From Bacteroidia bacterium (GTDB taxonomy: Bacteria; Bacteroidota; Bacteroidia; Bacteroidales; UBA932): 33,217 nt of DNA. The notes beneath the pieces were generated by a model, which saw only the letters and a program-made list of their open reading frames with translations, made no database searches and was not told the origin of the DNA. This document shows positions 24,653 to 32,975 of the stretch, piece by piece. The stretch is taken from positions 1-33,217 of the forward strand of contig JAUMVX010000026.1 in NCBI GenBank assembly GCA_030529945.1, given 5' to 3'. The stretch's first letter is position 1. Each line of letters starts with the position of its first letter. The position numbers and the translations under genes are program-made.

Positions 24653-26131
24653 ATGTCAGTTCCAATGACTATTTTAGACCAGAAGCCGGAAGTCGTTTTC
24701 CATAACTTCTACGGCATTACGCGCATTCCGCGTCCTTCCAAGCACGAGGAAAAGATAAGAGCCTATCTGCTCGAATGGGGAAAAAACCACGGCGTCGAGA
24801 CATTCACCGACGATACCGGAAATGTGATAATGAGAGTCCCTGCCACGCCGGGCTATGAGAACCGCAAGGGCGTCATCCTCCAGGGGCATATGGATATGGT
24901 TCCGCAGAAGAATGCGGACACCGTGCATAATTTCGAGACCGATCCGATAGAGACCTGGATAGACGGCGAATGGCTCAGAGCCAGAGGAACCACTCTCGGA
25001 GCCGACAACGGCCTGGGAGTCGCGATGGCTCTCGCGGTGCTCGAAAGTCCGGAGGTGAAGCACGGTCCGATAGAGGTGCTCGTCACCTATGACGAGGAGA
25101 CCGGAATGACCGGTGCGCGCGCACTCAAGCCGGGCGTGCTGAAAGGTGACATACTCATAAATCTCGACTCCGAGACTGAGGGCGAGCTTTTCATCGGCTG
25201 CGCGGGCGGTCTGGATGCCACAGCTAAAGCGAAATATGAGCCGCAGGACGCTCCTAAGGAAGGCTACGTGCGCTACGAGCTGGCGGCCAAGGGTTTTCAG
25301 GGCGGACACTCCGGAATGGACATCGTGCTCTGCCGCGCTAATGCGAACAAGGCGGCCGCACGCGTGCTGCTTCCGCTCCTTCGCGACCTGGGCGTAAAAC
25401 TCGCGGATTTCGAGGGCGGTACGCTTCGCAATGCGATTCCGCGCGAGGCTTTCGCGACGCTCTACGTGCCTGCCGATAAAGTCGCTGAAGCCGAGGCGAA
25501 AGTTTCTGAAACGGCCGCTGAAATCAAGACCGAGTACGCCGCCACAGACCCTCAGGCGGAATTCATCTTCAAGCCTTGCGGCTGCTGCGGAGGGGAGTGC
25601 AAGTGCGTTCCAGATGAGGCCGCTCTGAGATTCGTAAGGGCCGTCCTCGCCTGCCCGGACGGGGTGGACAGGATGAGCGACGCAATGCCTGGACTGGTCG
25701 AAACTTCGAACAATATGGCGATGGTGCGCATAGGCAAGGGCGAGTTCTCCGTCAAGTCCCTGATGCGCAGCTCCGTGGACACGGCCAAAGACTACCTCGC
25801 GCTGAAGCTGGAATCCGTATTCAAGCTCGCGGGCGCGGAGGTCGAGTTCAGCGGAGGCTATTCCGGCTGGGCGCCGAACAATGCTTCCCCTATACTCCAC
25901 ACTATGGTCGAGGCCTACCGCGAGCTCTTCGGCAAAGATCCTAAGGTCACGGCCATCCACGCAGGTCTGGAGTGCGGCATCCTCAGCGGCGCATATCCGC
26001 ACTGGGATATGGTTTCAGTGGGACCTACCCTCCTGAGCCCTCATTCCCCTGACGAAAGGGCGAACATCCCTTCAGTACAGAAGGTGTGGGACTTCCTGCA
26101 GAAAGTTCTCGTGAATATTCCTGAAAAATAA
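24653..26131 (+). CDS. pepD: Aminoacyl-histidine dipeptidase (M20 family, PepD)
   Basis: A cytoplasmic zinc dipeptidase with broad Xaa-His preference, 492 residues (E. coli PepD is 485). Likely metal ligands and catalytic residues are His79 and Asp81 in GHMDMVP, Asp118 in LGADNGLG, Glu148/149 in YDEETGMTG, Asp172 in NLDSE and the late histidine in LSPHSPDE. The lid domain lies in the middle, after GGHSGMDI. Unusual is a cluster of five cysteines in ten residues (309-318, CGCCGGECKC) in that lid region. It follows the DUF4831 gene by 7 bases and precedes the C1 peptidase by 10. It fits cleavage of dipeptides imported by the POT carrier. Confidence 0.94.
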   Translation: MSVPMTILDQKPEVVFHNFYGITRIPRPSKHEEKIRAYLLEWGKNHGVETFTDDTGNVIMRVPATPGYENRKGVILQGHMDMVPQKNADTVHNFETDPIETWIDGEWLRARGTTLGADNGLGVAMALAVLESPEVKHGPIEVLVTYDEETGMTGARALKPGVLKGDILINLDSETEGELFIGCAGGLDATAKAKYEPQDAPKEGYVRYELAAKGFQGGHSGMDIVLCRANANKAAARVLLPLLRDLGVKLADFEGGTLRNAIPREAFATLYVPADKVAEAEAKVSETAAEIKTEYAATDPQAEFIFKPCGCCGGECKCVPDEAALRFVRAVLACPDGVDRMSDAMPGLVETSNNMAMVRIGKGEFSVKSLMRSSVDTAKDYLALKLESVFKLAGAEVEFSGGYSGWAPNNASPILHTMVEAYRELFGKDPKVTAIHAGLECGILSGAYPHWDMVSVGPTLLSPHSPDERANIPSVQKVWDFLQKVLVNIPEK

Positions 26132-26141
26132 GTGATTAAAT

Positions 26142-27341
26142 ATGAAGAAACAGTATATCATCACGGCGGCCGCGCTCCTCTGCATCTGTGCAGCGGCTCC
26201 TGCCCAGACCAAGGCCACCATCGACTTCGATTACCAGTTCACCACCATCAAGGAGAACCCTATAACTTCCGTAAAGAATCAGGCGAACAGCAGTACCTGC
26301 TGGGCATATTCCACCCTCAGCTTCGTCGAGTCCGAAATCATACGCATAAACGGCATAAAGGACGAGGCCGCCTATCCGGACCTTTCCGAGTTCTTCGTGG
26401 TATGCCATTCATATGCTGACAGGGCCGACAAATATGTCCGTCTCGACGGCAACCTCACCTTCTCCCCGGGGTCCGAGGCTGACGATGTGCTCCACGTCAT
26501 CCGCGACTACGGTATGGTTCCGCAGAACGAGATGACCGGTATGAACTACGGCTATGACCTTCCCGCCCAGAACGAGGTGGACGCCGTGCTCAAGGCCTAC
26601 ATACAGGCAGTGGCAAAGGTCCCTAACCGCAATCGCCTCTCCACCGCCTGGAAGAGAGGTTTCCAGGCCATCCTGAACGAGTATCACGGAGCATATCCGG
26701 AAAAATTCACAGTGGACGGCGTGGAATACACTCCGGAGTCTTACAGGGATGCTCTGAAATTCAATCCTGACGATTACGTCACCCTCACTTCCTTCACTCA
26801 TCATCCGTTCTATACAAAGTTCGCCATCGAGATCTGCGACAACTGGCGCTGGGATATGGCATACAACGTACCTATAGACGAGTTTATCGAGGTTCTCGAC
26901 AACGCCATAGACAAGGGCTACACAGCGGCCTGGGGAACTGACTGCAGCGAGCCGGGCTTCACCCGCAACGGTCTGGGCCTGCTTCTGGACACCAAGGCTA
27001 TGGCGGCCGCAGGCTCCGACCAGGAGCGCTGGGTGGGCAAGTCCGAAGACGAGAAGCCTGAGCCTGTAGCTCCTATAGAGCTGGAAGGCACTCAGGAGTA
27101 CCGTCAGCAGGGCTTCGACGAGAAGACCACCACCGATGACCACGGTATGCACATCTACGGTATCGCTCAGGACCAGAACGGAAAGAAGTTCTATATGGTA
27201 AAGAATTCCTGGGGCGTGTCGAGCAAATACCACGGCATCTGGTATATCTCTGAGAATTTCGTAAGGGGAAAGAGTATGGACATCCTGGTCCACAAGGACG
27301 CTCTTCCTAAGCATATCGCCAAGAAACTCGGCATAAAGTAA
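26142..27341 (+). CDS. Exported C1-family aminopeptidase (bleomycin hydrolase/PepC type)
   Basis: A 399-residue papain-fold cysteine peptidase with a signal peptide (MKKQYIITAAALLCICAAAPAQ), so it acts outside the cytoplasm, unlike classical PepC. The catalytic triad is Cys53 in NQANSSTCWAYS, His337 in HGMHIYG and Asn355 in VKNSWG. The spacing and the motif YPDLSEFFVVCHSYADRADKYVR fit the bleomycin-hydrolase group rather than simple papain. The C-terminus KLGIK might plug the active site, as in PepC, giving aminopeptidase activity; this is inference. Its stop codon overlaps the pssA start (TAATG). Confidence 0.88.
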   Translation: MKKQYIITAAALLCICAAAPAQTKATIDFDYQFTTIKENPITSVKNQANSSTCWAYSTLSFVESEIIRINGIKDEAAYPDLSEFFVVCHSYADRADKYVRLDGNLTFSPGSEADDVLHVIRDYGMVPQNEMTGMNYGYDLPAQNEVDAVLKAYIQAVAKVPNRNRLSTAWKRGFQAILNEYHGAYPEKFTVDGVEYTPESYRDALKFNPDDYVTLTSFTHHPFYTKFAIEICDNWRWDMAYNVPIDEFIEVLDNAIDKGYTAAWGTDCSEPGFTRNGLGLLLDTKAMAAAGSDQERWVGKSEDEKPEPVAPIELEGTQEYRQQGFDEKTTTDDHGMHIYGIAQDQNGKKFYMVKNSWGVSSKYHGIWYISENFVRGKSMDILVHKDALPKHIAKKLGIK

Positions 27342-28072
27342 TGTCTTTAGTCAAGCATATTCCTAATGCTGTCACCTCCTGCAACCTGCTCTGCGGCGTT
27401 CTGGGGGTGATAGCCTCTTTTCGGGGCCGTCCGGACATCGCCTTCTCGCTGATGCTCGCGGCGTCGGTCTTCGACTTCTGCGACGGACTTGCGGCCCGTG
27501 CCCTCAAGGCATATTCGGATATCGGCAAGGAACTGGATTCGCTCTGCGATATGGTGAGCTTCGGGGTGCTGCCCTCAGTGATGATGTGCAACCACCTCTA
27601 CGCCTGCTTCGGCAATTCCTTCGTCAGTTTCATACCGCTGGTCCTCGCCGTATTCTCGGGTCTGCGTCTTGCCAAGTTCAATGTCGATGAGCGTCAGCAC
27701 AGCAGTTTCCTGGGCCTGGCGACCCCGGCGGCGGCGCTCATCTGCGCCTCGCTCTGCGCTTTCGCCTTCGAGCGGCCGGATTCCATCATCGCCCTTGCCG
27801 CAGGCGGAAGGCTTTTCCTCCCGCTGCTTTCCGTGGTGCTTTCCGCGCTGCTGGTCAGCGAGATACCTATGTTCGCGATGAAGATCGGGACAGGCGACGG
27901 CACTCCGGCATACGTCCGTGTGGAGAGGGGGCTTTTCCTCGCCGCAGCTCTGCTTGCGCTGATCTGCGCCTTGATTTTCGGCCTCCACTGGTCGTTTGTC
28001 ATCCTCGCGGCATTCATCTCCTACGTCCTCATCAATCTTATCGCCTGGCCGTTTGCGTCTCGCATACATTGA
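27341..28072 (+). CDS. pssA: CDP-diacylglycerol-serine O-phosphatidyltransferase
   Basis: An inner-membrane enzyme that makes phosphatidylserine, the precursor of phosphatidylethanolamine. The 243-residue protein carries the CDP-alcohol phosphotransferase signature DGLAARALKAYSDIGKELDSLCD, fitting D-G-x2-A-R-x8-G-x3-D-x3-D (broken here only by spacing as normally written), and about seven hydrophobic segments. The N-terminal KHIPNAVTSCNLLCGVLG is typical of the bacterial type II enzyme. Its ATG shares one base with the C1 peptidase stop. No psd gene (decarboxylase) is in the window. Confidence 0.92.
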   Translation: MSLVKHIPNAVTSCNLLCGVLGVIASFRGRPDIAFSLMLAASVFDFCDGLAARALKAYSDIGKELDSLCDMVSFGVLPSVMMCNHLYACFGNSFVSFIPLVLAVFSGLRLAKFNVDERQHSSFLGLATPAAALICASLCAFAFERPDSIIALAAGGRLFLPLLSVVLSALLVSEIPMFAMKIGTGDGTPAYVRVERGLFLAAALLALICALIFGLHWSFVILAAFISYVLINLIAWPFASRIH

Positions 28073-28085
28073 TTCAGAGTGGCTT

Positions 28086-28127
28086 ATATGCGACAGGGCG
28101 ACCGAAGACGGCCGCCCTGTCGCGTAT
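28086..28127. terminator. Hairpin between convergent genes
   Basis: GCGACAGGGCG (28090-28100) pairs perfectly with CGCCCTGTCGC (28113-28123), and four more pairs extend the base (28086-28089 with 28124-28127). It lies between the pssA and aminotransferase gene ends. There is no T run, so it may protect 3' ends rather than terminate on its own. Confidence 0.55.
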
Positions 28128-28144
28128 GGGGAGTTCCCGGAAGC

Positions 28145-29341
28145 TTATCTTTCCCGGTAAGCCTTGAGGCCGGCTTCGAGAACCTGCATAGCTTTCTCAA
28201 GCTCGGGAACTTCGAGAACGTAGGCGATGCGGATCTGCTTCAGGCCTTCGCCCGGAGTGCAGTAGAAGGAAGCCGCAGGGGTCACCATCACTGTCTGAGA
28301 ATCGAGCCTGAAATCTGTCAGCATCCAGCGTGCGAAGTCCTCGGAGCTGTCCACCGGAAGCTCGGCGATGGTATAGAACGCACCTCCCGGGACAGGGGAG
28401 AATACGCCCTCCATCCTGTTCAGAGCGGCGAGGGTGAAATCGCGTCTGCGGATATACTCCTCCCGCGTGCTGTCGAAATATGACTGAGGCGCATCGAGGG
28501 CCCCGAGAGTCACGACCTGCCCGAGCACAGGCGGACAGAGCCGGGCCTGGGCGAGCTTGGTGATGGCGGCGATGACCTCGGCGTTATGCGAAACCGTGCA
28601 GCCGATGCGCGCACCGCAGAGATTGTAGCGCTTCGACACCGAATCCACCATAATCACGTTCTGTTCGAGTCCCGGTATGTTGAGGGCCGAGAAATGCGGC
28701 TCATCGCAGTAGCAGAACTCCCTGTAAACCTCGTCCGAAATCAGGAAGAGGTCGTGCCTGCGGCAGAATTCGCCTATCCGCAGCATATCCTCGCGCGAAT
28801 AGACGACGCCGGTCGGGTTCCCGGGATTGCACAGAAGCACGGCTCTGGTGCGCGGAGTGCACACGGCCTCGAAGGCTTCGATGGAAGGAACCTTGAAACC
28901 GTCACGTATGTCGGTATGGACAGGCTTCACGATGATTCCGTTCTGGAAGGCGAAGGAAAAATAGTTCGTATAGTAAGGCTCTATAACGATGACCTCGTCG
29001 CCCGCGTCGCAGCAGGTCTGCACCGCGAAATCCACCGCCTCGCTTCCGGCCGTATTCACCAGAATCTCGTCCGTGCTGATCTGCACACCGATCTTCCGGT
29101 AGTATTTCTCCACCAGGGCGCGGCGCAGCTCGAGAGTGCCGGCAGAGTCTGAATACGGGAGATACTCCATATGGAAATTTCTGAGTGCGTCCACCGCGGA
29201 CCGGGGAGACTTTATGTCGGGAGCCCCGATGTTCAGGTGATAGACCTTGACTCCCTCGCGCTTCGCCGCATTGGCGAACGGAGTGAGCTTGCGTATGGCC
29301 GAAGCCGGAATCTGAACGGCTTTATTCGAAAGATGTGGCAT
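28145..29341 (-). CDS. Pyridoxal-phosphate aminotransferase, class I/II (AspB-like)
   Basis: A cytoplasmic fold-type I aminotransferase of 398 residues. Visible motifs are LNIGAPDIKSP near the N-terminus, NTAGSEAVDFA, the cofactor-binding stretch LLCNPGNPTGVVYSREDM, SDEVYREFCY and the PLP lysine in VDSVSKRYNLCGARIGC. The family includes aspartate, aromatic and branched-chain transaminases; this length and the NPxNPTG motif favour an aspartate-type enzyme, but substrate cannot be fixed from sequence. It is a single gene with its own -7 box, convergent with pssA and divergent from the exonuclease operon. Confidence 0.88.
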   Translation of the reverse strand: MPHLSNKAVQIPASAIRKLTPFANAAKREGVKVYHLNIGAPDIKSPRSAVDALRNFHMEYLPYSDSAGTLELRRALVEKYYRKIGVQISTDEILVNTAGSEAVDFAVQTCCDAGDEVIVIEPYYTNYFSFAFQNGIIVKPVHTDIRDGFKVPSIEAFEAVCTPRTRAVLLCNPGNPTGVVYSREDMLRIGEFCRRHDLFLISDEVYREFCYCDEPHFSALNIPGLEQNVIMVDSVSKRYNLCGARIGCTVSHNAEVIAAITKLAQARLCPPVLGQVVTLGALDAPQSYFDSTREEYIRRRDFTLAALNRMEGVFSPVPGGAFYTIAELPVDSSEDFARWMLTDFRLDSQTVMVTPAASFYCTPGEGLKQIRIAYVLEVPELEKAMQVLEAGLKAYRER

Positions 29342-29414
29342 AAGAACTAATTGTGTTTTATGTGGTTAAGCTATATTTAAATAAATCTCCAATCACTTTT
29401 GTGGATTTACCTTA

Positions 29415-29422
29415 CAAAGATA
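29415..29422 (-). promoter_or_regulatory. -7 box of the aminotransferase promoter
   Basis: On the minus strand TATCTTTG (29422-29415) matches TAnnTTTG and lies about 75 bases before the start codon. No TTG is evident upstream. Confidence 0.55.
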
Positions 29423-29435
29423 TGCTCTTTTTTCG

Positions 29436-29443
29436 TATTTTTG
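29436..29443 (+). promoter_or_regulatory. -7 box of the exonuclease-operon promoter
   Basis: TATTTTTG matches TAnnTTTG on the + strand and would give a leader of about 130 nt. It is only 13 bases from the divergent aminotransferase -7 box, so the two promoters face away from each other and nearly abut. Confidence 0.55.
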
Positions 29444-29578
29444 TAGGATTTGTAACGTGTATTCGCGCAGATTCTGCCTCGCGCTCCGCGCCTTCACGCA
29501 AGAAATCACAGGTTATTCGGAGCGATTTCAGCCGGTGCGGCCGGTGCGGAAGTCCCCTCAGTGATACAGAGAAACAGG

Positions 29579-30481
29579 ATGTACAGAATCAGCATCTCTC
29601 CGGAAGAGATAGAGAAATACGAACTCGCGGCTTTCCCGGGAGAGATACAGGTCATAGACAGCGAAGACGCTGCCTTCCGCTCCGCGATTTCCTTTCTGCG
29701 GCGGCAGAAGGTTCTGGGCTTCGACACCGAGACCCGTCCCGTCTTCTCGCCCGACCAGCCTCGCCACAGCGTCGCACTTCTCCAGCTTTCAGGCCCCGGA
29801 AAGGCCTTCCTATTCCGTGTGCAGAAGCTCGGGCTCCCTCAGAGTCTGCGCGACATCCTTTCGAACGGCGACATACTCAAGATAGGCGCGGCCGTGGGCG
29901 ACGATGTCCGCGGCCTGCAGAGGCTGCACGATTTCGAGGCCGGGGGCTTCGTGGACCTGCAGAAGATGGTCTGGCAGTACGGCATCCGCGACAAGAGCGT
30001 GAAGAAAATGAGCGCCATCATCCTGCGCGTGCGCATTTCCAAGACCCAGCAGCTCTCGAACTGGGAGGCCGAGGTCCTTTCCGAGCCGCAGTGCCGCTAT
30101 GCCGCGACCGACGCGTGGGTCTGCCGCGAGATGTACTTCCGCCTCAAGCGCTCCAAACAGCATCCGCTGACCCCCGAGCAGCTCAATCCTCAGCAGAAGG
30201 CCGCTCCGGCCGCTGACGCGTCCGGCCCGTCCAATTCTTCCACTCCGTCCGCCCAGGGCACTTCCGGCCGCAAGCGTCACAGAGGGGGACGGCGCCACCG
30301 CAAGAAGGCGGCTCTCAAGGGTTCCGGACAGACAGCCGCTCCGGCCGCTGCCGCGTCCAATCCTTCCACTCCGTCCGCCCCGGGCACTTCCGGCCGCAAA
30401 CGCCGCAGAGGGGGCCGACACAGACACAGACGTCGCCGCAAGACTAAAACAACTTCTGGCAATGATCGGAATATATCTTAA
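29579..30481 (+). CDS. 3'-5' exonuclease, DEDD (RNase D-like) family, with basic tail
   Basis: A cytoplasmic 300-residue protein. The exonuclease domain (about residues 20-205) shows ExoI GFDTETRP, ExoII around KIGAAVGDDVRGLQRL and ExoIII CRYAATDAWVCREMY, the YxxxD pattern of DEDDy nucleases. The tail after about residue 205 is low-complexity: a 45-residue unit rich in Ala, Pro and Ser followed by an Arg/Lys/His block, then a second imperfect copy. Such tails probably bind RNA or DNA. I start at the ATG at 29579; an upstream GTG at 29561 is possible. It overlaps the next gene by 20 bases. Confidence 0.85.
   Translation: MYRISISPEEIEKYELAAFPGEIQVIDSEDAAFRSAISFLRRQKVLGFDTETRPVFSPDQPRHSVALLQLSGPGKAFLFRVQKLGLPQSLRDILSNGDILKIGAAVGDDVRGLQRLHDFEAGGFVDLQKMVWQYGIRDKSVKKMSAIILRVRISKTQQLSNWEAEVLSEPQCRYAATDAWVCREMYFRLKRSKQHPLTPEQLNPQQKAAPAADASGPSNSSTPSAQGTSGRKRHRGGRRHRKKAALKGSGQTAAPAAAASNPSTPSAPGTSGRKRRRGGRHRHRRRRKTKTTSGNDRNIS
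30200..30430 (+). repeat. 135-bp in-frame duplication in the exonuclease tail
   Basis: The units begin at 30200 and 30335, both with GCCGCTCCGGCCGCTG, exactly 135 bases (45 codons) apart. Each encodes APAA...STPSA-x-GTSGRKR followed by a basic Gly/Arg/His run. The second unit has a 3-codon deletion in the Pro/Ser part and diverges at the end. Confidence 0.8.
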
Positions 30482-31652
30482 AAGAGGCAGGGACGAGTCC
30501 CTGAGGCGCTTTCACCCCTGGGTGTTCTCCGGTGCCGTGGCTCGGACAGCAGGCTCTCCCGCAGAGGGGGACCTCGTGGAAGTGTATTCAGCCGAGGGCG
30601 AATTCCTGGCTGTTGGACACTATCAGGTGGGCTCCATCGCTGTGAGGATACTCTCCTTCGACCGTTCGGCCCTCGACCCCGACTTTTTCGTCCGGATGAT
30701 TTCCCGTGCCTCGGACGTGCGCCGCGCCGCCGGGCTTCCTTCCGCCGAGACGGACTGCTTCAGACTTGTACACGGAGAAGGAGACAGTCTCCCCGGTCTC
30801 ATAATAGACTGGTACGGAGGCGTATGCGTGATGCAGGCCCATTCCGTCGGGATGTTCAGGGCCAGAAAACAGATTTGCGCCGCCCTTCAGTCCATATTCG
30901 CCGACTCGCTCAAGGCTGTTTACGACAAGAGTTCTGGTACGGCCCCATTCAAGGCCGGCCTGGAGCTTGTGGACGGCTATCTGTATAAGTCCGAGGGCTT
31001 TACGGACGATGAGCAGACGGTGATGGAAAACGGTCACCGCTTCATCGTGGACTGGACGGGAGGCCAGAAGACAGGCTTCTTCCTCGACCAGAGGGAGAAC
31101 CGGGCATCGGTCGGGCGCCTGAGCGCCGGCCGCAGGGTTCTGAACCTCTTCTGCTACACGGGCGGCTTCTCGATATACGCATTGGCCGCGGGCGCGGCAT
31201 TCGTGGACTCGGTGGACAGCAGCGCTCGCGCGATGGATATGCTGGCCAGGAACGTGGAGCTGAACGGTTTTGACGCTTCGCGTCACGAGGAGCATTGCGC
31301 GGACGCGATAGAGTATCTGAAGAATTGTCCGAAAGGACGTTATGACCTCATCATCGTGGACCCGCCGGCTTTCGCGAAGCATCGGGGTGCGCTGCAGAAC
31401 GCGCTGCGCGCCTACCGGAGGCTGAACGCCTGCGCGATAGACGCCGTGGCTCCGGGCGGGCTGGTCTTCACCTATTCCTGCTCGCAGGTGGTGGACAGGG
31501 ACACTTTCGCGATGACCGTGTTTTCCGCTGCGGCTCAGACCGGACGCAAGGTGCGCATACTGGACCGGCTGAACCAGCCGGCAGATCATTGCGTGAATAT
31601 ATATCATCCTGAGGGCGAGTATCTTAAGGGTCTGCTCCTCTATGTAGAATAA
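30462..31652 (+). CDS. Class I SAM-dependent 23S rRNA methyltransferase, RlmI-like
   Basis: A cytoplasmic RNA methyltransferase of 396 residues. An N-terminal PUA-like domain (GIYLKRGRDESLRRFHPWVFSGAV) precedes the catalytic domain, with LVHGEGDSLPGLIIDWYG, KTGFFLDQRENR, the SAM-binding VLNLFCYTGGFSIYA, IIVDPPAFAKHRG and FTYSCSQ containing the probable catalytic cysteine. RlmI makes m5C1962 in E. coli 23S rRNA; the specific target here is inferred from family. It overlaps the exonuclease gene, suggesting a shared role in RNA metabolism. Confidence 0.88.
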   Translation: MIGIYLKRGRDESLRRFHPWVFSGAVARTAGSPAEGDLVEVYSAEGEFLAVGHYQVGSIAVRILSFDRSALDPDFFVRMISRASDVRRAAGLPSAETDCFRLVHGEGDSLPGLIIDWYGGVCVMQAHSVGMFRARKQICAALQSIFADSLKAVYDKSSGTAPFKAGLELVDGYLYKSEGFTDDEQTVMENGHRFIVDWTGGQKTGFFLDQRENRASVGRLSAGRRVLNLFCYTGGFSIYALAAGAAFVDSVDSSARAMDMLARNVELNGFDASRHEEHCADAIEYLKNCPKGRYDLIIVDPPAFAKHRGALQNALRAYRRLNACAIDAVAPGGLVFTYSCSQVVDRDTFAMTVFSAAAQTGRKVRILDRLNQPADHCVNIYHPEGEYLKGLLLYVE

Positions 31653-31657
31653 TTCTT

Positions 31658-32113
31658 ATGTACAGTATCAAACTCGAACTTCCCGCAGCCTGGAAGAGCA
31701 AGCGGGAGACCTTGGACGGGGGAGTGGCGCATTTCGAGGCCTTTCTGGCGAATGACCGTCTGCAGACCGATGACGCGGAGATAGATGTCTGCGTCGGGCC
31801 GATGCCGCCCGAGACTACGGCTCAGGACGAGGCTATGGCGAATTACGTGGAGATTGTTGGCTTCGACGACGATGACCCGGAGGATATGGATCCGCTGACC
31901 GAGTGGCCGTTCCAGAACCGCAAGGCCTATGGTTTCGAGGCTCTCTGCGAGGATGATTCGCCTATGCGGGTGATGTGCGTGGAGATCCGCTCGGGAGTGC
32001 TGGTCGTGATGACTCTGATAGGGCGTACCGACAGGATTCTGGAGGACCTGGTGACTCTGGTGGAGAAGAAGCTGCGTGTGGGGAAACCTGCGGAGGGAGG
32101 GGAGTCGATATAG
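31658..32113 (+). CDS. Unrecognised acidic protein
   Basis: A 151-residue protein without a signal peptide or membrane segment. It is strongly acidic (for example VGFDDDDPEDMDPLTEW) with an alternating strand/helix pattern. The segment WPFQNRKAYGFEALCEDDSPMRVMCVEIRSGVLVVMTLIG looks like an antiparallel-sheet core. I do not recognise a family. It lies 5 bases after the RlmI-like gene and 55 before menG, so it is probably in the same operon. The frame is consistent with its neighbours' codon use, supporting a real gene. Confidence 0.8.
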   Translation: MYSIKLELPAAWKSKRETLDGGVAHFEAFLANDRLQTDDAEIDVCVGPMPPETTAQDEAMANYVEIVGFDDDDPEDMDPLTEWPFQNRKAYGFEALCEDDSPMRVMCVEIRSGVLVVMTLIGRTDRILEDLVTLVEKKLRVGKPAEGGESI

Positions 32114-32168
32114 TGATTCCGTAAGCGGACAATAACTTTTCCATCATCCCGGAACAGCTTTCAGACCT

Positions 32169-32903
32169 ATGCCGGATAAAGAAAAAATACGCGGTCTTTT
32201 CGATGACATCGCGCATAATTACGATGCGTTCAACCATCTTTCCTCTTTCGGCTCCGACCGCTGCTGGCGACGCCGGGCGGTGAGGCATATCGCCGATGAA
32301 CGGCGGGCTTTGAGGGTGCTGGACGTCGCTACGGGGACGGCTGATTTCGCGCTTTCCATTGCTTCGAAGCTATCCCCGGGTTCGAACGTGGTCGGGGCGG
32401 ACCTTTCCGAGGGGATGCTCGAAATAGGCCGTGCGAAAGTCGCGAAGGCGGGGTATGATGACGGGATTGGACGCGACAGCGGCCGCAGAGATGTCGGTAT
32501 CCGGCTCATTCAGGCTGATGTGGAGGCTCTGCCTTTCGCCGACGGGAGTTTCGACAGGGTGAGCGTGGCTTTCGGAGTGCGCAATTTCGAGAATCTCGAC
32601 TGCGGGCTTTCCGAGATGTGCCGGGTGCTGCGCAAGGGAGGACGGCTGGTGATTCTGGAACTCTCGTACCCGGACAGCGCTTTTCTGCTCGCGTGCTACA
32701 AGTTCTACGCTTTTACCCTGCTGCCCTGTCTGGGCAAGCTTCTGACGGGGAATCGGGCTGCGTACCGCTACCTTCCTGCCTCGATTATGAATTTCCCGAA
32801 GCCGCCTCAGTTCATTCCTCGCCTGCTCGCGGCGGGCTTCACCTCCGTGCGCGCCCGAAGCTTTACTTTCGGAGTATGTAGGATGTATGTAGCTGAGAAA
32901 TAG
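32169..32903 (+). CDS. menG: Demethylmenaquinone methyltransferase
   Basis: A cytoplasmic SAM-dependent methyltransferase of 244 residues (UbiE/MenG family), which performs the final C-methylation to menaquinone. Motifs are FDDIAHNYDAFNHLSSFG, SAM motif I LDVATGTADFAL, GADLSEGMLEIGRAK, then ADVEALPFADGSFDRVSVAFGVRNFEN, all diagnostic for UbiE/COQ5. Bacteroidales make menaquinone and not ubiquinone, so the MenG activity is the sensible one. It is the last gene of the exonuclease operon and converges with the partial gene at the window end. Confidence 0.94.
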   Translation: MPDKEKIRGLFDDIAHNYDAFNHLSSFGSDRCWRRRAVRHIADERRALRVLDVATGTADFALSIASKLSPGSNVVGADLSEGMLEIGRAKVAKAGYDDGIGRDSGRRDVGIRLIQADVEALPFADGSFDRVSVAFGVRNFENLDCGLSEMCRVLRKGGRLVILELSYPDSAFLLACYKFYAFTLLPCLGKLLTGNRAAYRYLPASIMNFPKPPQFIPRLLAAGFTSVRARSFTFGVCRMYVAEK

Positions 32904-32975
32904 AACTTTATTAATCCTGTCACTTTACCGCACCGTCAGGCTTTCCTATGATTTCTTTCATCCTCAGTCATCGTG

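Noticed and set aside
29353-30216. 287-codon + strand frame overlapping the exonuclease gene
   Set aside because: Its second half is a frame-shifted shadow of the exonuclease (Arg/Pro-rich), whose motifs are clear in the other frame.
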